The notes under the pieces are model-generated. The model was not told the DNA's origin. It did not search any database and saw only the letters and a program-made list of their open reading frames with translations. A program made the translations under genes and the position numbers. DNA of 64,000 nucleotides from contig NZ_JAGIYQ010000012.1 of the NCBI RefSeq assembly GCF_017814275.1, positions 62,001 through 126,000 on the forward strand, given 5' to 3'. This stretch comes from Gottfriedia endophytica. Lineage in GTDB: Bacteria; Bacillota; Bacilli; Bacillales; Bacillaceae_G. Positions within the stretch are counted from its first letter, which is position 1; each line of letters begins with the position of its first letter. Below, piece by piece: positions 19,205 to 28,006 of the stretch.

Positions 19205-19873
19205 TTATTTTTTTGAAATTAAACTCTCTTCCATTGCTTTCATAATTGCAGCGGACCTGTTTTTTACGTTTAATTTAGAATAGATTGTAGAAATATAATT
19301 TTTAACTGTTCCTAAAGACAAATACATCAATTCTGAGATCGCTTTATTTTGTAAACCTTGAGCTAAATATTTTAGGACTTTAAATTCCTGTTTATTTAAA
19401 CCATAAGGATTCTTTTCATTTAGTTCATAAGACAATTCATCCCTATTTTCTTCCTCTTCACTCATATTAAAAAATACTTCTTTCGCGAGATGCTGTGGAA
19501 TTAAGGTGCCCCCATGATAAACCAATTCAATTCCTTTAACTAAAAATTGAGGATTTACTGCTTTAAGAATATACCCTTCAGCACCTGCATTTAAGGCATT
19601 TCTGACATGTGTAATATCTTGAAAGGTTGTAAGAATAATAACTTTTGCTTCTGGCCATCGTTCCTTAATTTCTTTAGTAGCTTGAACTCCATCCATTATT
19701 GGCATTTGAATATCCATTAAAATTATTTCAGGTACACTACTTTCACATAGTCGTATAGCTTCTTTCCCATTTCCGGCTAGTCCAATCACTTTTACATCAG
19801 ACATACTCTCTAAAACAATCATTAAGCTCTTTCGAATTAATTCTTGGTCTTCAACAATAATTGTATTAATCAT
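19205..19873 (-). CDS. NarL/FixJ family response regulator
   Basis: 222 residues. The receiver domain has phospho-acceptor Asp54 in IILMDIQMP, conserved acidic residues near 8-9 (VEDQE), and Lys near 105. A LuxR-type HTH at about 155-215 reads LNKQEFKVLKYLAQGLQNKAIS and then LSLGTVKNYISTIYSKL. It overlaps the kinase gene by four bases (ATGA), typical of translational coupling. It probably controls the adjacent DUF817 gene or its own operon. Confidence 0.93.
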   Translation of the reverse strand: MINTIIVEDQELIRKSLMIVLESMSDVKVIGLAGNGKEAIRLCESSVPEIILMDIQMPIMDGVQATKEIKERWPEAKVIILTTFQDITHVRNALNAGAEGYILKAVNPQFLVKGIELVYHGGTLIPQHLAKEVFFNMSEEEENRDELSYELNEKNPYGLNKQEFKVLKYLAQGLQNKAISELMYLSLGTVKNYISTIYSKLNVKNRSAAIMKAMEESLISKK

Positions 19874-21069
19874 AAATCATCTATTTCCTCCTTTGGTAAA
19901 GGAATCAAACATGTAATTTCTGTTCCACTTTTTGGCTTTGATACAATTTGAAATGATCCACCGTTGGAAGTTAATCGATCATTCATAGAATTCAAACCAA
20001 AACCAGGCTTAATTTTCCTAGAACCTATTCCGTTGTCCTTTATTTTAAGTACAATGTTCTCACATAAAAAATGGATATGTATCATAATTTGATTGGCCAA
20101 CCCATGCCTTTTTGCATTCGTTAAAGACTCCTGCAAGCATCGAGTAAGCGTATATTTAATTCTCTCCCCAATATCCCTTTCTGAACCTTGTATTTGAAAA
20201 TCTACTTTTGTTCCCGTATGTTTATTAAAATCTTCTATTATACAAGTAAACATCTCACTAAGTGATTGATTTTCTTCTAATGGTGATAATTGATGAATTG
20301 TATGCCTGACATCATCTAATCCTTTTCTAGCTAAATTTGAAATCTCTTTGATGTATTGTTCTGCTTCTTCTCTATTTTCTTTAATTAGGTAAGGAAGTGC
20401 ATCAAGGCTTGTGATAACCGAGGTGAAGATATGTCCTACCGTATCATGTAAGTCTTGAGAAACTCTATTTCTTTCTTCAATAATCGTTAATTCTTCTATT
20501 CTTTTCGCGTATTGCTCTAATGTGTTATTTTTGATCTGAATTGAATCAATCAGTTCTTTTCTACTCCGACTCATTTCAGTAACCTTCCCTAACGCAAAAC
20601 CAAAACCATAAAAAATAAAGATATCAATAATACGTCCAATTATTCCTATATTATTGTAGAAATGACCAAAATAAATACCGAGTATTAGAATGACCATACT
20701 AACTATAGGGGAAATCCAATTTAATGGCCTATACTGACTGACAAAAGAAATGGTTAATATTGGAAAAATCATAACTTCTAATATGTCTGGTCCAGCTTTG
20801 TAAAATTCAATGATTAGAAATAAAAACATACTTCCTGTTAACAAAAATTCTGTTATTAAATAATAATGAAATTTAATATACCCTGGCCTATAAAATATAT
20901 ATGGACAAATATATAAGCAAAAAAACCATATTAATAATAACAATTTAGCTGTTGGATTCGTAAATAACGGGAGGACATTCATTACATTAAAAGAAACCCA
21001 CGTTGTACGCACTATAAATAAGAACGTATCAAGCCAATTCCACGTTCTATTTTTAGGATAAACCTTCAT
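19870..21069 (-). CDS. Sensor histidine kinase (HisKA_3 type)
   Basis: 399 residues. About six membrane spans fill residues 12-160 with almost no extracellular loop, so it probably senses a signal in the membrane. A coiled linker leads to the HisKA_3 box SQDLHDTVGH with His208. The HATPase domain follows (QESLTNAKRHG as N box, DNGIG as G1, GFGLNSMNDR as G2). DesK and LiaS are of this class, but no specific orthologue can be claimed. It is first in an operon with the response regulator. Confidence 0.92.
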   Translation of the reverse strand: MKVYPKNRTWNWLDTFLFIVRTTWVSFNVMNVLPLFTNPTAKLLLLIWFFCLYICPYIFYRPGYIKFHYYLITEFLLTGSMFLFLIIEFYKAGPDILEVMIFPILTISFVSQYRPLNWISPIVSMVILILGIYFGHFYNNIGIIGRIIDIFIFYGFGFALGKVTEMSRSRKELIDSIQIKNNTLEQYAKRIEELTIIEERNRVSQDLHDTVGHIFTSVITSLDALPYLIKENREEAEQYIKEISNLARKGLDDVRHTIHQLSPLEENQSLSEMFTCIIEDFNKHTGTKVDFQIQGSERDIGERIKYTLTRCLQESLTNAKRHGLANQIMIHIHFLCENIVLKIKDNGIGSRKIKPGFGLNSMNDRLTSNGGSFQIVSKPKSGTEITCLIPLPKEEIDDL

Positions 21070-21297
21070 TTACTTCATCTTCTTTCAAATATATATAATC
21101 ACTCTATTATCCTATTATAAATTTCTATAGGTCAATACATTTTACAATATTATAAAGTTTCTGATTAAACCTTAATTGCTTTAATTTAATAAAATCAAAA
21201 AGACCATGACTAATTATTAGCTAGAAGTAACTAAACAATGTGACTATTTCCAGTTATATTGAGATTAAATAATCAAAAAATACATGGGGGAAGATAT

Positions 21298-21729
21298 TTG
21301 AGAATTAGAGTAAACTTCATTAATCTATTTCTATTTTTAACTAGTATACTATTAATCATCTTTTTATGTGGATGTACATTTAAAACCAATATTGCTTCAA
21401 AGGCAGAGCGTCTAGAATATTCCTTAAATCGTTTCAACGAAGAAATGAATATTTTAGAAAAGAAGCAACAATTAAGTAAAAAAGACCAAGAGTTAATTGT
21501 CGTTGAAATAAATAATTTTCACAACACATTTGAAGAATTTAAAAAAGAAGATGTACCTTTCTTTTTAAAAAAAATTAAAAAGAGCACAGTAAATAAATTA
21601 AATAAAAAGGAAAAAATACTATTTCAGATTAAGCAGAAAGCTGAAATGGATAAAGCTACAGTAAATGATATTCATCTCATACAAAAAGAAATAAAAGATA
21701 ATATGAATATTAATATTTTTAAAAAATAG
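21298..21729 (+). CDS. Putative lipoprotein, unknown function
   Basis: 143 residues. The start is TTG at 21298 with GGGGGA seven bases upstream; a longer frame from 21259 lacks an RBS. The N-terminus has a basic start, a hydrophobic stretch and a lipobox-like FLCGC, so the protein is probably lipid-anchored outside the membrane. The mature part is Lys/Glu-rich and strongly helical, probably coiled coil. No family was recognised. Confidence 0.65.
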   Translation: MRIRVNFINLFLFLTSILLIIFLCGCTFKTNIASKAERLEYSLNRFNEEMNILEKKQQLSKKDQELIVVEINNFHNTFEEFKKEDVPFFLKKIKKSTVNKLNKKEKILFQIKQKAEMDKATVNDIHLIQKEIKDNMNINIFKK

Positions 21730-21805
21730 GCACTGATAGACTACATTATTGTTATTTATTAGAACTTATATTTAAAGAACTTTGTGTTGAATCGTTTTAT
21801 TCATA

Positions 21806-21846
21806 CAAAAAACTGCTAAAGCATTCTAGATCTTTAGCAATTTTAT
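21806..21846 (-). terminator. Terminator after threonine dehydratase
   Basis: On the minus strand TTGCTAAAG pairs with CTTTAGCAG and is followed by six T. Confidence 0.85.
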
Positions 21847-21863
21847 ATTTTACAATCAAAAGA

Positions 21864-22865
21864 TTATTTCACTTCATTCGCAATAAAAAAGTGTTCACAA
21901 ACACTTGAAATACGTTGTAAATCTACATTTCCTCCAGAAATAACTGCTACTACTTTTTTTCCTTTTATGTATTTATTGACTTTTCCTGCAAGGAGAGCAG
22001 CTGTAGCTAAAGCTCCAGCCCCTTCTACTACTGCCTTTCCACGTTGTAGTAAGTCCTTCATGGCTACTTCTAATTCTTCTTCAGATACAGTTACAATTTC
22101 ATCAACTAATTGTTTAACTATCTCAAACGTTATGACTCCAGGTACTTTAACTGCACAGCCATCGGCTATAGTTGGAGCAACATAGTGCTTCACAATTTCT
22201 CCCTTATCAACAGATGCCTTCATACCGTGAACATTTTCTGCTTGAACACCAATAACATTTATTGAAGGATTAAAAGATTTAAGAGCAACAGCAATCCCAG
22301 AAATAATACCACCTCCACCGATTGGAACTATGACTGTATCAATATCCCATATATCATCTAAAATATCGATTCCAATCGTTCCTTGACCAGCCATTACCTC
22401 TACATCGTCAAATGGATGTAGGTACGTTTCACCTGTTACTTTTATAATTTCTTCACACTTAGCTTTAGCATCATCAAATGTTTCACCATGCAAAACTACT
22501 TCAGAGCCATATCCTCTTGTAGCATCAACTTTTGCTTTTGGTGCAGTAGTTGGCATAACAATTTTACTTTTGATCCCGAGTAAGTGCGCAGATAATGCAA
22601 CCCCTTGCGCGTGATTACCTGCAGAGCAAGCTATAACCCCACGTTCTTTTTCCTCTTCGGATAAATTTGAAATTTTATTAAATGCACCACGAAATTTAAA
22701 TGACCCAGTTAGTTGCATATTTTCAAACTTTAAATAAATTTCTCCACCTGTTTTACTTGTTAAATAAAATGATTTGACAAGAGGAGTCTTACGAGCATGT
22801 TCTGAAAGAGTCTGTTGAGCCTTTTTAATATTTCCAATGTTTAACGGTAAATTTTTATTGATCAT
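21864..22865 (-). CDS. tdcB: Threonine dehydratase (L-threonine ammonia-lyase), catabolic type
   Basis: 333 residues of the PLP fold type II family. PLP-binding Lys57 lies in GSFKFRGA, with SAGNHAQGVA and the glycine loop GGGGIISG for the phosphate. There is no C-terminal ACT domain, so it is not feedback-regulated like the biosynthetic IlvA; the length matches TdcB-type enzymes. It converts threonine to 2-oxobutanoate and ammonia. An APC amino acid permease is encoded divergently next door, which fits threonine or serine use. Confidence 0.9.
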   Translation of the reverse strand: MINKNLPLNIGNIKKAQQTLSEHARKTPLVKSFYLTSKTGGEIYLKFENMQLTGSFKFRGAFNKISNLSEEEKERGVIACSAGNHAQGVALSAHLLGIKSKIVMPTTAPKAKVDATRGYGSEVVLHGETFDDAKAKCEEIIKVTGETYLHPFDDVEVMAGQGTIGIDILDDIWDIDTVIVPIGGGGIISGIAVALKSFNPSINVIGVQAENVHGMKASVDKGEIVKHYVAPTIADGCAVKVPGVITFEIVKQLVDEIVTVSEEELEVAMKDLLQRGKAVVEGAGALATAALLAGKVNKYIKGKKVVAVISGGNVDLQRISSVCEHFFIANEVK

Positions 22866-23127
22866 TTTAACACTTCTTTCAATATCGTTTTTAATCTAAT
22901 CCAAGAATAGTTCCTATATCTAATTATTATGTTCTCATAACCAAATTCTAAAGCTAGTAATTTATTTGTGGATTCCTTATTCAAGCTTTTTTCTTACAAA
23001 GCTAGTACTATTCAAACTTCAATCAGACATTTTATTTACAGAAAATGGAGATAATACCTAAATGCGAAACAGATAGAACAAAATTTTATCGAGATCTTCC
23101 CCATTCTTAAAAACAGGAGTGAATGTT

Positions 23128-24474
23128 TTGTCAAAACAACAACTAAAAAGAGAGATTGGTTTTTTTACCGCCTTAACTACTGTAATAGGTACAGTAATTG
23201 GATCCGGTGTATTTTTTAAACCAACAGCATTATATGGTATAACTGGGACTGCAAGTTTGGGGTTACTTGCATGGCTCATTGGTGGGATCTTAACGATTTG
23301 TGCAGGATTAACAGCAGCTGAATTATCCGCTGCAATTCCTGAGACTGGCGGAATGATGGCATATTTGAAGCATACTTATGGAGGTTTAACAGCATTTTTA
23401 TTAGGATGGGCACAAACTGTCATTTACTTCCCTGCAAACATTGCCGCAATCGCTATTATATTTGGTACACAAGCAGTTAGTTTATTTGGATTAAATGCAA
23501 ATGAACATAATTTTATGATTATAGCCATTGCAATAGTTACCGCAACTTTCTTAACATTGATGAACTTTTTAGGTGCTAAAGTAGCTGGAGGAATTCAATC
23601 TATTTCTACAATTTGTAAACTAATTCCTTTAGCATTAATTATTATTTTCGGATTACTACATAAAGCCAATGTAACTGTACAGCTTTTTCCAATTGAAGTG
23701 GGTCCAGGTAAATCATTTATTTCTTCGCTTGGATCTGGCTTGCTTGCAACAATGTTTGCATATGATGGTTGGATCCTTGTAGGAAATATTGCTGGGGAAT
23801 TGAAAAATCCAAAAAGAGACCTACCTAAAGCAATTATTCTCGGGTTATCCATTGTAATGGTGGTATACATACTAATAAATGTTGCATTTCTTATGGTGAT
23901 GTCTGCAACAGCAATTGCAGGAACAAATACACCCGCATCACAAGTAGCGACCATTCTCTTTGGTGCAATGGGAGGAAAGTTAATTACAATCGGAATTTTA
24001 ATTTCCGTATTTGGAACTATTAATGGTTATACCATGACTGGAATGCGTATTCCATATGCAATGGCAATCGAAAACAAGCTACCATTTAGTAAATGGTTTG
24101 CTAAATTATCAACCTCTAGCCGAATTCCTTATAATTCAGGAATTTTTATCTTATGTGTTTCTATCATCATGATGACAATTGGTGGATTTAACACTTTAAC
24201 AGATATGCTAGTTTTTGTAATATGGATTTTCTATACAATGACATTTATAGCCGTATTCATTTTAAGAAAAAAACAACCGGAACTTGTTCGCCCATACAAA
24301 GTTCCTCTTTATCCTTTTATACCTTTTCTATCTATTATAGGTGGAGCATTTATTGTTTTTAATACACTTTTTACACAACCATTTCTAGCATTAGCAGGGA
24401 TAGGTTTAACTGCTATAGGTCTTCCAATTTATTTTTATAAGATCAATTCAACTATGGATTTTAATACAGACTAA
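23128..24474 (+). CDS. APC family amino acid permease (SteT-like)
   Basis: 448 residues with about 12 spans. The first span has the unwound GTVIGSGVFFKP loop typical of the APC/LAT branch, and the FAYDGWILVGNIAGELKNPKRDLP segment closely matches B. subtilis SteT, a serine/threonine exchanger. The start is placed at TTG 23128, eight bases after AGGAG; the in-frame GTG at 23119 sits on the RBS itself. It lies divergent from threonine dehydratase, supporting threonine or serine as substrate, which remains inference. Confidence 0.88.
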   Translation: MSKQQLKREIGFFTALTTVIGTVIGSGVFFKPTALYGITGTASLGLLAWLIGGILTICAGLTAAELSAAIPETGGMMAYLKHTYGGLTAFLLGWAQTVIYFPANIAAIAIIFGTQAVSLFGLNANEHNFMIIAIAIVTATFLTLMNFLGAKVAGGIQSISTICKLIPLALIIIFGLLHKANVTVQLFPIEVGPGKSFISSLGSGLLATMFAYDGWILVGNIAGELKNPKRDLPKAIILGLSIVMVVYILINVAFLMVMSATAIAGTNTPASQVATILFGAMGGKLITIGILISVFGTINGYTMTGMRIPYAMAIENKLPFSKWFAKLSTSSRIPYNSGIFILCVSIIMMTIGGFNTLTDMLVFVIWIFYTMTFIAVFILRKKQPELVRPYKVPLYPFIPFLSIIGGAFIVFNTLFTQPFLALAGIGLTAIGLPIYFYKINSTMDFNTD

Positions 24475-24531
24475 TCACGTTTTATCCTCTATTCTCTTGG
24501 AATAACCTCATAATCTTAATACTTTAAAACA

Positions 24532-24567
24532 CAAAAAACTGCTAAGGAAAATTCCCTAGCAGTTTTT
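24532..24567 (+). terminator. Bidirectional terminator between permease and mutS2-like gene
   Basis: AAAAAACTGCTAAGG and CCCTAGCAGTTTTTT pair around a short loop; A and T runs on both sides suit the convergent genes. Confidence 0.88.
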
Positions 24568-24586
24568 TAAATTAATCATTTTATCA

Positions 24587-26518
24587 CTATTCATTTCTTT
24601 CAATAATTAATCCCTCAACAAATTTCTTTTCCATTAATTGACTTTTTTTCCTGTTTTCTATCGATTCAAATACGATGTCAAAGTCATAATCCTCAGGGTA
24701 AAGTTCTTTTGCAGAGATATACAGTTTAATTCTTTTATGGTTTATTGTTATCTTTTCTCCTTTTACTTGAACAATGTAATTTCCATTTTGATCTGGTCCT
24801 TTATAAACTATTCCGAATTCTCCAGTTGAAGTAATTTGAACATTATCACCTTGAACGTACTTTGTAACATTATTTCCTTCTTTTGGTATTCCTTTTTGTT
24901 TTCTATTATTATGTCTGTTTACTGCTAGCTGTTTCTCTAATTCCTTACGAGCAAATAAATCTATATTTTCTACAAAATATTCTTTCTTTTCTTTGTAAGT
25001 AATTTCATGTGCATTTTCTATAATTTTCGGATGCATCCCAAGGCGAAGTGCAATGGAGAATGCCTGACTTTCTCCGCCTTTTCCAACGATCAATTTATAA
25101 GTTGGTTTTAATGTTTCAAGATCAAATTCCATTGAGCCATTAATAAATCCTTCATGAGTTTCAGCAAATCCTTTTATTTCACTATAATGTGTAGTAGCAA
25201 GAATTGTAGCACCTTTACGATAAAGTTCTTGTAAGATTGCTGTTGCTAATCCCATACCTTCTCCTGGATCTGTTCCAGAACCTAATTCATCTAATAAAAC
25301 TAAACTATGGTCATTTGTTTCTTTTAAAATATCGATAATATTGGTAATGCGTGAACTGAATGTACTTAAATTTTGTTCAATACTTTGACCATCACCAATA
25401 TCTAAAAGTATTTTTTGGAAAATGCTGATGTGGCTACTTTCTCCGACAGGAATATGCAGACCAGATTGAACCATCAATGTTAATAAACCAACTGTTTTAA
25501 TTGTAACTGTCTTCCCACCAGTATTTGGCCCTGTAATAACTAATGCATGATAATCTTTTCCAAGTTCCACAGTTAATGGTACAGCTTTTTGTCCTAGTAA
25601 TGGGTGGCGTGCTTCTTTTAAATCAATATAATGAGATTCATTTACACTCACACTTCTTCCATTTATTGCATGGCTATATTTAGCTTTAGCGAATAAGACG
25701 TCGTAATGAACCATTGTCTCAACTGCTAATTGAATTTGTTCTTCATTTTCCTCGACTAACCCCGTCAAATAACTAAGAATACGTTCTACTTCAAATTCAT
25801 CTTCTACTTGGTGTAAGATTAACTGCTCTTGATATGGAGTTATATCTTGAGGTTCTATATAACAAGTAGAACCAGAAGCAGATGTATCTAAAATAGCCCC
25901 TTTAATTTTTCCCTTATATTCTTTTTTGACAGGAATAACAAACCGTCCATCCCTTTGACTAATGATTGCCTCTTGTAAGTAAGGTTTATATTTAGAAGAC
26001 TTTAGAATTTGGTTCATTTTTTCTTTTAATCGATCTTCTTGAATAGACATTTGTTTTCTAATTTTTTCTAAATTTTTACTTGCATAATCATCGACGGCAC
26101 CATTTCGAATACAACGATAAATTTCTTCTGCTAATTTTGGTAATTCTTCAATTGCATATACATAAGATGAGACTCTTGGTGCAAGAAACTCTTTATCCTT
26201 CATATAACGTTTTAGTTTTCGGCAACAATCCAAAAATTCATATAGACTATTCAATTGATCCGGGCGCAAGGCAATCCCTTTATTTAATTGACTTAATACG
26301 ATTTCAATACCATTTAAACCATGTATTGGTACACTCGAACTTTTGACTAAAATTTGCTTAGCTTCATTGATTTCTTCTAGTAATGATTCAATTTGTTTTA
26401 CATTTGTAATTGTTTTAATGTTCCGTATATAATTTTTTCCCGAGTCTGTTAATGCAAAATGAGCTACCTCTTCTTTAATTTGATCATATTGCAATACTGA
26501 ATAAGTTTTAGAATTCAA
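24587..26518 (-). CDS. MutS2-like ATPase with KOW domain but no functional Smr nuclease domain
   Basis: 643 residues against about 785 for B. subtilis MutS2. The MutS core and ATPase are intact: Walker A TGPNTGGKT (329-337), Walker B LVLLDELGSGTDPGEG (407-421), and TTHYSEIKG. The coiled linker after the ATPase is short. A KOW-like domain follows (553-600, VQGDNVQITSTGEFGIVYKG). Where Smr should begin, YDFDIVFESIENRKK lines up with the YHVSLELDLRGERY region, but the LDLRGE motif is lost and the protein ends about 30 residues later, so HGKG is absent. MutS2 binds collided ribosomes through KOW and splits them with its ATPase. The TTG start has AAGGAGG upstream. The leader is unusual. Confidence 0.88.
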   Translation of the reverse strand: MNSKTYSVLQYDQIKEEVAHFALTDSGKNYIRNIKTITNVKQIESLLEEINEAKQILVKSSSVPIHGLNGIEIVLSQLNKGIALRPDQLNSLYEFLDCCRKLKRYMKDKEFLAPRVSSYVYAIEELPKLAEEIYRCIRNGAVDDYASKNLEKIRKQMSIQEDRLKEKMNQILKSSKYKPYLQEAIISQRDGRFVIPVKKEYKGKIKGAILDTSASGSTCYIEPQDITPYQEQLILHQVEDEFEVERILSYLTGLVEENEEQIQLAVETMVHYDVLFAKAKYSHAINGRSVSVNESHYIDLKEARHPLLGQKAVPLTVELGKDYHALVITGPNTGGKTVTIKTVGLLTLMVQSGLHIPVGESSHISIFQKILLDIGDGQSIEQNLSTFSSRITNIIDILKETNDHSLVLLDELGSGTDPGEGMGLATAILQELYRKGATILATTHYSEIKGFAETHEGFINGSMEFDLETLKPTYKLIVGKGGESQAFSIALRLGMHPKIIENAHEITYKEKKEYFVENIDLFARKELEKQLAVNRHNNRKQKGIPKEGNNVTKYVQGDNVQITSTGEFGIVYKGPDQNGNYIVQVKGEKITINHKRIKLYISAKELYPEDYDFDIVFESIENRKKSQLMEKKFVEGLIIERNE

Positions 26519-26551
26519 CGTAATTTCCTCCTTAAAATTTAGAATGAAAAT

Positions 26552-26587
26552 AAAAAAAACCGCAATGAACTTAGATTCATCGCGGTT
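26552..26587 (-). terminator. Leader terminator 2
   Basis: AACCGCGATGAA and TTCATTGCGGTT form a 12-bp stem (one G-T pair), followed by eight T, ending 17 bases before the mutS2-like RBS region. A terminator this strong within a 5' leader implies conditional read-through. Confidence 0.85.
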
Positions 26588-26654
26588 GAAGGCAGAGATA
26601 TGCCAACAAGACTAGTGTCTAATGATCAAATGGATACACTGTTCCCTTTGAACA

Positions 26655-26684
26655 TAAAAAAGCTGCACCACAGCGGTACAGCTT
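26655..26684 (-). terminator. Leader terminator 1
   Basis: AAGCTGTACC and GGTGCAGCTT form a 10-bp stem with a five-base loop, followed by six T. Confidence 0.85.
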
Positions 26685-26818
26685 AAAAAAGACACTTTTC
26701 TTAAGAGTGCTATGACCATTGTTCTTAACATTTAATTCTTTTAAGGGCATACTCAAATAAAACTTTAATATAAAGATTTTTAAAAGAACCCTAAAGAATT
26801 ACCATATAAAATTATGGA

Positions 26819-26842
26819 TTAGTTAAAAACAACACTTAACAA
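26819..26842 (-). CDS. Leader peptide MLSVVFN upstream of the mutS2-like gene
   Basis: A TTG start nine bases after AAGGAG opens a seven-codon frame ending in TAA. It lies about 40 bases after the inferred transcription start. Its RBS (TTAAGGAGAGTG) could pair with the downstream CACTCTTAA, so its translation may itself be conditional. Short hydrophobic leader peptides of this kind stall ribosomes in erm and ABC-F gene leaders; stalling here is not shown. Confidence 0.5.
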   Translation of the reverse strand: MLSVVFN

Positions 26843-26947
26843 AAAGACACTCTCCTTAAAATTATTGATTTTATACTTTTTAAATTTACCATTCAATAAA
26901 CCTGTTTGTCAAATAATTTTAAATATTCACTTTACGAAAAAATAAAA

Positions 26948-26990
26948 AGGAATTGGATCATTTAGAACTAAATATCTCCAATTCCTAAAT
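26948..26990 (-). terminator. Terminator after ABC permease gene
   Basis: On the minus strand AGGAATTGGA pairs with TCCAATTCCT and is followed by TTTTATTTTTT. Confidence 0.8.
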
Positions 26991-27055
26991 TTAGTATTCA
27001 TTTTAATGTAATTTATTACTATAAATTTTGAGTTTGTTAATTAATTCATAATCAA

Positions 27056-28006
27056 TTAAGCAGCAACGTCTCTCTTTTTGAATACAAAGAATGCAAGAAA
27101 TTGAAATAGAACAAAGTAAATTGCAATCATAATGATTGAGAATGTCAATGTCATACCCTCTACCATAGGTGTTCCTTCAAAATATTGTGTCAAATCTGTA
27201 TTTGCAAAAAGAATATATTTTGCCCAATCAAATTTTGATGCTAATAAAAATGTTATTGTAGAGCCTGTAAACATTAAAGCTATTGAAAGACCAGTAGCAA
27301 GAGAACTATTTCTGAAAACTGTAGAAACCATAAATGCTGCTGTAGCAAGCATGATCATATTAATTGATTTTAACCCATATGAAATCATTAAATGAAGAGC
27401 CATTGATTGTTCAGTAATCTTTCCATCAAAATAATTTAAATAAGGTGCTGCTTTATCTGGTGTTCCAAACAAAATAACTCCAAGTATCGAAGAATAAGAA
27501 TATAAGATAATAAGCAATAAAAGAGCAAATAAAATAATCGAAATGTATTTAGAAGCTAGTATTTTCCCTCTATTAATTGGTCTTATTAATAGTAACTTAA
27601 TAGTCCCCCAGTTAAATTCAGAAGCAACAATTCCTGCAGCTATTATGATTGTAAACAAACCAGCAGTACTAATCATACTTGAAGCATCATTCACAAATGA
27701 CCAAACATTGTAGTTTTCATTTGGAGAAAGATTATGTTTAATTCGATATTCTTTCAATGCAATATCCTTTTTAAGGAAATCTATCTGTTGATTATTCTTT
27801 GATTCTTGTATTTGTTTTTCATTACTTTTAATCTCTGTCTGATATTCTTTCTTCCAATTTTCATTAACTTTTACATCTTCATGATTTTGATTATACTTAA
27901 CTATTCCACCTACAACTGAAGTTAAGATGATTAGTATTCCAATCATAACAAATGTTCCAGGTCGATTAAATATTTTCATCAATTCATTTCGAACTAACTT
28001 AAGCAT
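27056..28006 (-). CDS. ABC-2 type transporter permease
   Basis: 316 residues with six spans. Between spans 1 and 2 lies a large extracellular loop (about 30-105) with coiled-coil character (KSNEKQIQESKNNQQIDFLK). The next span starts VASEFNWGTIKLLLIRPINR, a typical ABC-2 motif of BcrB-like permeases. The start is placed at ATG 28006, nine bases after AAGGAGG; the GTG three codons earlier touches the RBS. It overlaps the ATPase gene by eight bases. The pair probably exports a peptide antibiotic or lipid-like compound. Confidence 0.87.
   Translation of the reverse strand: MLKLVRNELMKIFNRPGTFVMIGILIILTSVVGGIVKYNQNHEDVKVNENWKKEYQTEIKSNEKQIQESKNNQQIDFLKKDIALKEYRIKHNLSPNENYNVWSFVNDASSMISTAGLFTIIIAAGIVASEFNWGTIKLLLIRPINRGKILASKYISIILFALLLLIILYSYSSILGVILFGTPDKAAPYLNYFDGKITEQSMALHLMISYGLKSINMIMLATAAFMVSTVFRNSSLATGLSIALMFTGSTITFLLASKFDWAKYILFANTDLTQYFEGTPMVEGMTLTFSIIMIAIYFVLFQFLAFFVFKKRDVAA

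Larger units (their letters stand above)
26519..26912 (-). promoter_or_regulatory. Attenuator-type leader of the mutS2-like gene
   Basis: A leader of about 360 bases starts after a promoter-like TTGACA (26907-26912), an 18-base gap and TAAATT. It holds a 7-codon ORF with its own RBS, then two separate terminators before the gene's RBS. AGTGTCT (just before terminator 1) can pair with AGACACT (26614-26620) on its far side, which would compete with terminator 1. TTCTTTTAA and TTAAAAGAA can also pair upstream. This layout is like the leaders of ribosome-targeting drug resistance genes (short ORF plus attenuator). No T-box sequence or known riboswitch core was found. Confidence 0.65.

Noticed and set aside
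26519-26912. T-box or known riboswitch in the mutS2-like leader
   Set aside because: The CAACCGCG before terminator 2 only resembles the end of a T-box; the AGGGTGGNACCGCG core and specifier stem are absent, and no other known aptamer was recognised.
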